From NCBI GenBank assembly GCA_004298905.1, contig SCTK01000014.1:124001-188000 (forward strand): 64,000 bases of DNA. Reading direction: 5' to 3'. Positions 8,454 to 15,410 of the stretch are shown here, piece by piece. A model generated the notes under the pieces. It was not told the DNA's origin. It saw nothing but the letters and a program-made list of their open reading frames with translations, and searched no databases. The DNA is from Burkholderiaceae bacterium. GTDB taxonomy: Bacteria > Pseudomonadota > Gammaproteobacteria > Burkholderiales > Burkholderiaceae_D. Within the stretch, counting starts at the first letter, position 1; each line of letters begins with the position of its first letter. The translations under genes were made by a program, and so were the position numbers.

Positions 8454-10510
8454 AGGCCTTCGTGACGTGGCTCGCTTCATTTCGGCTGCGCGTGCTATTT
8501 CGCAGCGCTTTCCTGTTGCTGGCGTTAGCGGTGCTGGCCATGGCTGTCACCTTCCTGCAGGAAGAAAAACAACGCAGCTACGACGACTATCAATCCAATT
8601 TCGCCAAGACCAAGGAGCAAATCGTTGCCCGCCTGCGCCACCCTGCCGGCCAACTTGCTCTCCTCAATCCACCGCGAAGCGGCCCCACGTCACCCACGGT
8701 GCGTCCGGTGCTGTTGCCGTATTCGGCGCTCGACTTTGACGATCAGAACAAGGTGCGCAATGCCATTGAAATGGCGGGCTGTTTGGTGCAATACAAGCAC
8801 TACGGCAGCCTCTGTGTCGCCGTTGGCAACAATCTCTGGGCGGGTGGGTTCATCTATGCCGCCGGTACCTTTGCCAGCAACGAACTGGTTGCGCATCGCA
8901 TCGGTGACGAAGCGCTTGACGGTGCTCACCGGCTGCGAGTCACACTGAGTCTGCGCGGTCAGACCTATCACTGGCTCGCACCTTTCGAGCCACTTGCTGC
9001 TAGCGCCAGTGATCAAGGCGCGCGAGGGCGCTTCACCGGCTATGTAGAACGGGAGAGCGGCAATTACAAGGGCGCGCATCCGGTGAAAGAATTTCGCGCT
9101 TGGGTATGGCAGAGCGGCAACTGCCTGGATACAGCAAAAACCGCCGGCGACCCCTGCGAAAGAAAATCCTTCTTCTCTCTACGCCTGCCAGTGGAAGTTT
9201 TGCAGGAAGCATTGTTCAAAAGACCCAAGCCGCAGTGGCCGCCGCCCGACCTCGACCAGTTCCTCGTGCATATCGAAGTGTTACCTCCCGGCGCTGGTGC
9301 CGCTCTCTTCGATAGTGAAGAGCCCGACGCGGTACCACCGTTTTCGCTGAACGACCTGGCCCCCCTTCTGTTGCCCGGAGAATCCCTGAGCATCCTTAAG
9401 GCCAACAAAGAAAAGGAATTAATCCGGCTCGATGGCAGAGAAGATTCCAAGCAATTCTCATCACCACTGCTTACCCGCCTGATTCGCAGCCTGCCGGTGC
9501 AGAGCTACGACACGCCCGCGGAACTCAGCGACGAAATTGCGACGCCACTCGGAAACTATCAGCTTCGATTCAGGGGTGATGCGCGCAGCGTGAACAAGTC
9601 GCTCGGTGTTGTTGCCTCACGGGTATCGTGGTTTGTCGGCGCCATGTTGCTAGCCATTGGCCTTGCGTGGCTGGTCATCGAAGTTGGCATCATTCACCGT
9701 ATAGCCCTGCTCACAAAACGCACACGTGGCTTATCAAGAACCGTGCATGCCGACGGCGAGCTGCAACATTATCAGCTCGCCGATCTGCGCGGCAGCGACG
9801 AACTGGGCCTGCTCGCCACCGGCCTTGACGATCTGCTGCGCCGAGTTAAGGAGGACGCCGAGCGAGAGCGCATACGCGCCGAACAGGAAAAGGACATGTG
9901 GCATGCCGTGGGGCACGAAATCATGTCGCCCCTGCAATCGCTGCTTGCTCTGCATGGACAGGAATCCGACCCCAGCCGGCGTTACATCCAGCGCATGCTA
10001 CAGGCGGTACGGGTGCTCTACGGCAGCGCCAGCCCCAGCGAGGCGTTCCAGTCTTCGAGCCTGCAAGTGCAGACGATCGATATCGCGCGCTTCCTGCGTA
10101 ATGTTGCCGACAATGCTGGAATTGCCAACGTCCGTTACCTCACGGTCAAGGAACCGATCCTGGTTCGCGCGGACGAGTTTCCGCTTGAAGACGTCTTTGC
10201 CCACATCCTAAAAAACGCTGACCGCAATCGTGAGCAAGGCACAACGATTACCCTGCATCTTGAGCCCGGCGAAACAACCGCAATTGTCACCATCCACAAC
10301 AAGGGATCTTCTATCCCAGAAGACATGCTTGAAAAAATATTCGAATACGGTGTATCCAATCAACAAGATACCGCGGCCAATGGCAATCGAGGACAAGGGT
10401 TATTTGTTGCGAAGACTTATTTGGCCAAGATGGGCGGAACGATCTCAGCTCGCAATGACTTGGATGGCGTTAGCTTCATACTTTTCCTGCAGCGCGTGCG
10501 CCACAGTTGA
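8450..10510 (+). CDS. Membrane sensor histidine kinase
   Basis: The 686-residue partner of the regulator just upstream, with a 4-bp ATGA overlap. A membrane helix (about 16-36) and a second (about 392-412) enclose a periplasmic sensor domain of roughly 350 residues that I cannot assign to a known fold. A HAMP-like segment follows. The phospho-acceptor is His489 in VGHEIMSPL, an atypical H-box because most have HELRTPL. The HATPase domain shows HILKNADRN (N-box) and GNRGQGLFVAKTYL (G-box). The signal is unknown. The unusually large sensor domain contains four Cys residues (111, 122, 225, 236) that could form disulfides. Confidence 0.9.
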   Translation: MKAFVTWLASFRLRVLFRSAFLLLALAVLAMAVTFLQEEKQRSYDDYQSNFAKTKEQIVARLRHPAGQLALLNPPRSGPTSPTVRPVLLPYSALDFDDQNKVRNAIEMAGCLVQYKHYGSLCVAVGNNLWAGGFIYAAGTFASNELVAHRIGDEALDGAHRLRVTLSLRGQTYHWLAPFEPLAASASDQGARGRFTGYVERESGNYKGAHPVKEFRAWVWQSGNCLDTAKTAGDPCERKSFFSLRLPVEVLQEALFKRPKPQWPPPDLDQFLVHIEVLPPGAGAALFDSEEPDAVPPFSLNDLAPLLLPGESLSILKANKEKELIRLDGREDSKQFSSPLLTRLIRSLPVQSYDTPAELSDEIATPLGNYQLRFRGDARSVNKSLGVVASRVSWFVGAMLLAIGLAWLVIEVGIIHRIALLTKRTRGLSRTVHADGELQHYQLADLRGSDELGLLATGLDDLLRRVKEDAERERIRAEQEKDMWHAVGHEIMSPLQSLLALHGQESDPSRRYIQRMLQAVRVLYGSASPSEAFQSSSLQVQTIDIARFLRNVADNAGIANVRYLTVKEPILVRADEFPLEDVFAHILKNADRNREQGTTITLHLEPGETTAIVTIHNKGSSIPEDMLEKIFEYGVSNQQDTAANGNRGQGLFVAKTYLAKMGGTISARNDLDGVSFILFLQRVRHS

Positions 10511-10511
10511 T

Positions 10512-10535
10512 TGCCGAGTCGGCATCGAACATTTT
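10512..10535 (+). terminator. Possible weak terminator after the kinase gene
   Basis: TGCCGA-G-TCGGCA (10512-10524) is a perfect inverted repeat starting one base after the kinase stop, followed within 8 bases by five Ts. The tight loop reduces the usable stem to about four GC pairs, so termination is uncertain. Confidence 0.3.
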
Positions 10536-10605
10536 TGAAACCGTGATTGTCAAATAGTGCCATAGCAGCAAGTCGTCACAGACCCCATTTATCCAGCCAA
10601 ACCCC

Positions 10606-10995
10606 TCAATGCTGATACCGATACTCCTGCGTCTTCCCCCCAAACCCGTATGAAGCGGCGCGCACATCCTGCACGTAGATGTAACTCTCTTCATGCAGAT
10701 TGCCGAGGATGCGGCCGAAGCCTTCGAACGCTTCCTTGATGTACTGCGCCTTTTCATCCTTGGTGTTGGTTTCGTCGGTGATCTTGATGTCGAAATAAAA
10801 ACTGTTCATGCCGACGTCGCTCAGCAACTTGCCGCCGACGAACCAGGCATCGTGATCGACGAACTCGATGGCGATGGCGGTGACCTCACGTTTCTTTTTC
10901 AGAATGCGGCTCGTGATGTCCATCAGGTGATCACCGATTTGTCGGGTCAGTTCTGGAGATTTCTTTCCACTTACTTTCACAGTCAGGATTGGCAT
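10606..10995 (-). CDS. Tautomerase-family protein (4-oxalocrotonate tautomerase/MIF fold)
   Basis: A 129-residue protein beginning MPILTVKVSGKKSPELTRQI. After Met removal Pro becomes the N-terminal residue, the catalytic base of the tautomerase superfamily. The second half (FDIKITDETNTKDEKAQYI) repeats the beta-alpha-beta pattern, consistent with a fused-length rather than 60-residue member. The substrate cannot be told. ATG 10995 is preceded by GGGAAG. It sits in isolation: convergent with the kinase gene and 108 bases downstream of the GGDEF-EAL gene on the same strand, with a fragment matching the FKBP 3' end in between. Confidence 0.8.
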   Translation of the reverse strand: MPILTVKVSGKKSPELTRQIGDHLMDITSRILKKKREVTAIAIEFVDHDAWFVGGKLLSDVGMNSFYFDIKITDETNTKDEKAQYIKEAFEGFGRILGNLHEESYIYVQDVRAASYGFGGKTQEYRYQH

Positions 10996-11046
10996 TTTTT
11001 CTTCCCTCTATTTGATAGCGCGGCTAACCCACGCGAAGACTCACAA

Positions 11047-11074
11047 GCATCCAGCAATTCCACTTCAAACACCA
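11047..11074 (-). repeat. 28-bp near-copy of the FKBP gene 3' end
   Basis: These 28 bases match 14564-14591 at 26 positions. On the minus strand they encode VFEVELLDA, the final residues of the FKBP protein at 14560-14898. The differences I can see are GAA versus GAG, third-position changes. No FKBP sequence extends further on either side, and the reading frame runs on without the FKBP stop. It is in the same orientation as the intact gene and lies on the other side of the FIST/GGDEF-EAL pair. Confidence 0.7.
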
Positions 11075-11103
11075 CAGGCCGGTGACGCCTGCGTCGCAAT
11101 CCT

Positions 11104-13254
11104 TCAGAGCGCCGCTTCGCGCAGCTGAAACTGCCCCAGATATTTTTCGAATGCTTCGATGGTCAGTGGGTGGCTGAACAGGTAGCCCTGATATTCATGG
11201 CAGCCGAGTGTCTGGAGATAGGCACGTTGCGCTTCGGTTTCCACGCCCTCGGCGATAACGTTCAGGTTGAGGCCCAGACCCATGGTGACGATGGCGCGCG
11301 CGATGGTTTCGTCGTGTATTGAACCGGGCAGATTGCGCACGAAGGCGGTGTCGATCTTGATTTCATCCAGCGGCAATTGCGTGAGGTAGGACAGGGATGA
11401 GTAGCCGGTGCCGAAATCGTCGAGGGAGAAGAGTACCTTCAGCTTTTTTATGGCCTGCATCTTGGCGATGGTGTCTTGCACGTCTTCGGACATCATGCTT
11501 TCGGTCAGTTCCAACTTGAGGCGTTCGGGGTTGGCGCCGCTGACTTTCAGCACGCGCTGCACCTGCTCGGCGAAATCGGGCTGATGAAATTGCCGTGCGC
11601 TGACATTCACCGCGATGGTGAGAGGGTTCGTGAGCGGATCGCACTCCCATTGCTTGATCTGCGCGCAGGCCATTTCCAGCACCCAGCGTCCGATGGGTTG
11701 AATCAAGCCGGTATCTTCGGCGAGCGGGATGAACTCATCCGGCGGCACCAGCCCGCGCTGGGGATGGTGCCAGCGCAGCAGGGCTTCGACGCCGGTTAGC
11801 TGCCCCGCGCCGCTGATCTGCGGCTGGTAGTGCAGGCTCAATTCCTGACGTTCGATGACTTTATGCAACGCGTTGCCCAGCGCGCTGCGCCGGTCCAGCG
11901 CATCCTGCATGGCCGGGTTGAAGAAGCGCAATTTTCCGCGCGCGGAATGTTTGGCTTGATACAGCGCAAGATCGGCATGCTTGTACAGCAACTCCACCGA
12001 TTCGCGCCCGTGAAACAGATCGACGCCGATGCTGATCTTGCCGTGGTATTCAAAGCCATTCAGATTAAACGGCCGCGTCAGCGCGGCGATCACCGTGTCG
12101 CCCAGTTGCGTTGCCTGCGCGGCTGCCTCGCTGCCGGTCTTGCCCAGCGCTTCCATCACGATCACGAATTCATCGCCGCCCTGCCGCGCCACGATGTCGT
12201 GCTCGCGCACGGCGTCGCGCAGACGCTGTGCCACAGCCACCAGCAGCCGGTCGCCGATGTCGTGACCGCGGGTGTCGTTGAGCGCTTTGAAGTCGTCCAG
12301 GTCGATGAAGAACAATGCGCCGTAAAGCCCGCTGTGGGCGGCAGCGGCAATGGCGGCGGCCAGCCGCCCTTGCAGCAGGCGGCGGTTGGCCAGATTGGTG
12401 AGCGGGTCGTAAAACGCCAGCCGGTGCACTTCCGCTTCAGATTTTTTGCGCGCGTTAATGTCGGTATGCGTACCGATCATCTGCGCCACGCGGCCTGCGG
12501 CATCGCGTCTGACCACCATGCCGCGCGTATGCAACCATTTCCAGGCGCCGCTTTTGGTGCGCACGCGGTATTCAACCGAGATTTTCTCTGCGCCTTCACG
12601 AAAGAAGGCGCGCAGCGTTTCAAGGAAACTTGATTTGTCTTCGTCGTGCACGATGGAGAGCCATAGCGGCATGTCGGTGCCGTCCTCGTTGGCCCGATAA
12701 CCCAGCATCGCATCGTGGCCTTTGGAAAGCAGCACGCGATCGGTTTCCAGATTCCAGTCCCATACCGTATCGCCACCGCCCTCCAGGGCAAAACTCCAGC
12801 GCTGCTCGCTCTCCGCCAGCTCCTGTTTCAGTTTCGAGATGTGGGCGTACTGACGGCAGGCATGGATGGCGGCGGCCAGCTTGTTGGCGATCAAGCCGAT
12901 CTCATGACGCAGGGTGTCGGGCAACGGGGCGTTGCGCACCAGCACGAGCGCGCCGTAATCCGGCAAACGCCAGAGGTGAACCCAGCGATGACAACACTCT
13001 GCCACGGCGGCCCTGTCCCATTCACACTGATTCAGAAAATCGAGCACCGGGGATGCGTCGGCATTGCGGGGCAGCCCATACACCGGGGCGATGCGTGCGC
13101 CGTCGATTTCGACCACCCACGCCGTGGTGCACAGCAGGCGCTTCAGGATGCCGGGGATGCACGCCTTGAGCATGTCTTCCAGGTCCAGGCTGGCGCCCAC
13201 GGACATGGCGATTTCAAGCAGCATCTCCCGTTGGTAGAGCTTGTGATCTTCCAT
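11104..13254 (-). CDS. PAS-GGDEF-EAL cyclic-di-GMP enzyme
   Basis: A 716-residue cytoplasmic signalling protein. Residues 1-140 look like a GAF-type sensor. A PAS/PAC domain spans about 150-270 (WDWNLETDRVLLS and IGTHTDINARKKSE). The GGDEF domain (280-440) has an intact GGDEF at 359-363 and the I-site RxxD at 350-353, five residues before it, so cyclase activity with product inhibition is possible. The EAL domain (455-705) retains EAL (490-492), LTESMM and DDFGTGYSS, so phosphodiesterase activity is also likely. Which activity dominates cannot be told. The start is three bases after the stop of the FIST gene, and the pair is probably one sensory unit. Confidence 0.93.
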   Translation of the reverse strand: MEDHKLYQREMLLEIAMSVGASLDLEDMLKACIPGILKRLLCTTAWVVEIDGARIAPVYGLPRNADASPVLDFLNQCEWDRAAVAECCHRWVHLWRLPDYGALVLVRNAPLPDTLRHEIGLIANKLAAAIHACRQYAHISKLKQELAESEQRWSFALEGGGDTVWDWNLETDRVLLSKGHDAMLGYRANEDGTDMPLWLSIVHDEDKSSFLETLRAFFREGAEKISVEYRVRTKSGAWKWLHTRGMVVRRDAAGRVAQMIGTHTDINARKKSEAEVHRLAFYDPLTNLANRRLLQGRLAAAIAAAAHSGLYGALFFIDLDDFKALNDTRGHDIGDRLLVAVAQRLRDAVREHDIVARQGGDEFVIVMEALGKTGSEAAAQATQLGDTVIAALTRPFNLNGFEYHGKISIGVDLFHGRESVELLYKHADLALYQAKHSARGKLRFFNPAMQDALDRRSALGNALHKVIERQELSLHYQPQISGAGQLTGVEALLRWHHPQRGLVPPDEFIPLAEDTGLIQPIGRWVLEMACAQIKQWECDPLTNPLTIAVNVSARQFHQPDFAEQVQRVLKVSGANPERLKLELTESMMSEDVQDTIAKMQAIKKLKVLFSLDDFGTGYSSLSYLTQLPLDEIKIDTAFVRNLPGSIHDETIARAIVTMGLGLNLNVIAEGVETEAQRAYLQTLGCHEYQGYLFSHPLTIEAFEKYLGQFQLREAAL

Positions 13255-13257
13255 GCG

Positions 13258-14373
13258 TCAGATCAGGCCGACCACTGCCGTCTTGTTGTAGAACTCAAGG
13301 TAGTCGTTTCCATTGTTGGCAATCTCCCCCAGCGTCAACGCGCCCACCACGGGAAGCTGCGCGTCCTTGGCGGCATTTAACTCCAAGTCGAAATTTTCTT
13401 CAAGGAATAGAAACCGGGAGATGCAATCCACAAAAACCTCGATCTGCGCGGGATGGCTGCCCAGCGCTTCTTTTGCCAGGTCGTGCGCGCGAGCGGCGGC
13501 GGACAGCAGGCTGTCTTGATTGCCGTTCAGAATGCGGACGAAGGTGCCTTGCGGCACTTCCCCGACGCACACCAGGGATTCGTTTTGCGTCATGATCGGA
13601 TCGCGCACCACCATTTCCGCATCCAGCTTGGCAATCCCGAAGGGGTAGCCCTTGGCGATGGAGAAAAAATTGCTGTCGTCAAACCGCAAGCCGGAATGGC
13701 TTTCCACAATCTCCTTGTAGACCGGATAGGCAGGGCGCCAATCCAGCGTATGAATCACGTTGCCGGTGGATTCGGTGACCTTGAACCCCTCCGAGACCGG
13801 TTGCCATCCGTGCGCGACGCCGATGCCGCTGGGCGCGTCGATGACCGCCAGCACGGCGGCATCCTGCACCAGACCCTGGTTGCCCATCACACAGGGCTTG
13901 GGCACAAAGCTGAGTGAACCGCAGCCGCCGCCCAGATAATTGATGCGCAATCCGAAGGTATTGAACAGCGCATCGATCAACGCGCCGATACGCGTGGCAA
14001 GACCATCGACAAAAATGAACATGGTCTTGCCTTCGGCGACGGACAGGCCTTGGGTTGCGGTGTCCAGCACGGCATCGAAATCCCGCTCCGGCTGCGACAC
14101 GCCGTCCAGCAGCAACACTTGCGGCGCCATCGGCAGGCCTACCACTATCGTGCCGCGCGTCAAACATTTCTGCCCATGAATGATCTGCGGAAACACGCCG
14201 CCAAACACAGGCTTCTGCGTTGCCCGCAAAGCGGGATCGACGGCCGCGGGCGTGAAATGGTTATCGTCACAGGCCAGTATCAGGATGCCGCCCACCGCAG
14301 GGTCGCCATCCAGTTGTGCCAGCAGGACGGCGAGGGATTCCGGAGTGCCCGTTTCGTCACATGTGATTTTCAT
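13258..14373 (-). CDS. FIST-domain sensory protein
   Basis: A 371-residue soluble protein with the FIST N and FIST C arrangement, a sensor module proposed to bind small ligands such as amino acids. The N-terminal half has GGILILACDD and GGVFPQIIHG. A central Gly-rich LGGGCGSLSF precedes the C-terminal half. FIST domains are often fused to or encoded with signalling outputs; here the next gene is a GGDEF-EAL enzyme three bases downstream, so ligand sensing is probably relayed to c-di-GMP in trans. The ATG has only a weak upstream CAGGG. The 186 bases upstream, up to the FKBP stop, hold nothing recognised. Confidence 0.85.
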   Translation of the reverse strand: MKITCDETGTPESLAVLLAQLDGDPAVGGILILACDDNHFTPAAVDPALRATQKPVFGGVFPQIIHGQKCLTRGTIVVGLPMAPQVLLLDGVSQPERDFDAVLDTATQGLSVAEGKTMFIFVDGLATRIGALIDALFNTFGLRINYLGGGCGSLSFVPKPCVMGNQGLVQDAAVLAVIDAPSGIGVAHGWQPVSEGFKVTESTGNVIHTLDWRPAYPVYKEIVESHSGLRFDDSNFFSIAKGYPFGIAKLDAEMVVRDPIMTQNESLVCVGEVPQGTFVRILNGNQDSLLSAAARAHDLAKEALGSHPAQIEVFVDCISRFLFLEENFDLELNAAKDAQLPVVGALTLGEIANNGNDYLEFYNKTAVVGLI

Positions 14374-14559
14374 TGAATTCAGCCCTGAAAATTAACTGAA
14401 ATCCTGCCCGGCAAAATAGGCTCACTTCTTCCAGCCTTGCACAAGCAGCAAGCCCCCTGCGGTACAGCCCCACATTTTTACGGCTGCCAGTCCGCAATCT
14501 TGAGATAGCCGGCAGCATTCTCACGCCATGCGCGACGCAATTTTCCGGGTGCATTGCGA

Positions 14560-14898
14560 TCACGCATCCAGCAACTCCACCTCAAACACCAACGTCGCAT
14601 TCGGCGGAATCACGCCACCGGCACCACGCGCTCCATAGCCCAGTTGCGGCGGGATGGTGAGTTTGCGTTTGCCGCCGACTTTCATGCCGGCGACACCTTC
14701 GTCCCAGCCTTTGATCACTTGGCCATAACCGAGGTTGAAGGAGAAGGGTTCGTCGCGGTCTTTGCTGGAATCGAATTTGCTGCCGTCGAGCAGCCAGCCG
14801 GTGTAGTGGACGGTGACACCGTTGCCGCTGGTGGCTTCGGTGCCTTCGCCGAGCGTGAGCTCTTCGATAATGAGGCCGGAGGGTGTGGTTGTGGTCAT
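14560..14898 (-). CDS. FKBP-type peptidyl-prolyl cis-trans isomerase
   Basis: A 112-residue single-domain FKBP that speeds proline isomerisation during protein folding. Family hallmarks are [45 protein letters not shown] and the terminal [10 protein letters not shown]. There is no signal peptide, so it is cytoplasmic. ATG 14898 follows AAGGA at proper spacing; longer in-frame starts would add an Arg-rich leader without family support. It is divergent from the membrane protein/NB-ARC operon. A copy of its last codons occurs at 11047-11074. Confidence 0.93.
   Translation of the reverse strand: MTTTTPSGLIIEELTLGEGTEATSGNGVTVHYTGWLLDGSKFDSSKDRDEPFSFNLGYGQVIKGWDEGVAGMKVGGKRKLTIPPQLGYGARGAGGVIPPNATLVFEVELLDA
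14564..14591 (-). repeat. Parent copy of the 28-bp FKBP 3'-end repeat
   Basis: This is the 3' coding end of the FKBP gene, matched at 26 of 28 positions by 11047-11074 in the same orientation. Together the copies bracket the FIST and GGDEF-EAL genes and would be compatible with insertion or recombination at this gene end. Confidence 0.65.
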
Positions 14899-15053
14899 GG
14901 CGTGTCCTTGGGTGAGGTTGTCTGGTGAATGTGGGAATAGGCGAAAGGTACCGGGCTGGGCGATTTTTCTCAAGCACCGCCGCAACCTTGATTGCCACGC
15001 TGGATTTATCAAAACCGGTCGCCTATGCTCGTTAGCTCTGGGGAGGGATAGTC

Positions 15054-15410
15054 ATGGAACTCAAAACGTTGGCGGGTTTGGGCAAGGTGGCGGGGATCGG
15101 CGGCATTGCACTGGGGGTGTTGCTGCTGTTGTTGCGCGATGTGCTGGCCAGCAAAGTGTTGGCGGGGCTGCCGCCGGAGCAGGCGCTGCAGTTGCTGTGG
15201 GCGATTGTGATCGGCGCTTTTGTGATTGGCGCGCTGGGCATTGTGGCCTGGATGCTGGCGCAACGCGGCCCGGCACAACCGAATGGCATCAGCGCATCGG
15301 GCGGCAGTGTGGCGATGGGCGACCACGCGCAGGGTAACCGCATCAATATCACGCACACGGGCGGCACTGGCAGCACAGGCGGCAAACCGGCGCCGAAGCG
15401 TAATGTTTGA
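15054..15410 (+). CDS. Small two-helix membrane protein, candidate effector of the adjacent NB-ARC protein
   Basis: A 118-residue protein I cannot assign to a named family. Two hydrophobic segments (about 10-28 and 45-68) are separated by a short loop. The tail is Gly/Asn-rich and polar, with GGSVAMGDHAQGNRINIT at 83-100. That stretch aligns without gaps to residues 11-28 of the next protein (8 of 18 identical: S, A, G, D, A, N, N, I). A GGGAGGG ribosome site precedes the ATG, and the 3' end overlaps the NB-ARC start by 8 bases, so the two are translationally coupled. Inference: a membrane-acting effector whose C-terminal motif is templated by the NB-ARC protein, analogous to bacterial amyloid-signalling (BASS) effector/NLR pairs. 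It may instead be a simple anchor. Confidence 0.7.
   Translation: MELKTLAGLGKVAGIGGIALGVLLLLLRDVLASKVLAGLPPEQALQLLWAIVIGAFVIGALGIVAWMLAQRGPAQPNGISASGGSVAMGDHAQGNRINITHTGGTGSTGGKPAPKRNV

Noticed and set aside
14357-14563. 68-codon minus-strand frame between the FKBP and FIST genes
   Set aside because: It runs into the FIST start in another frame, has no ribosome site and no recognisable features.
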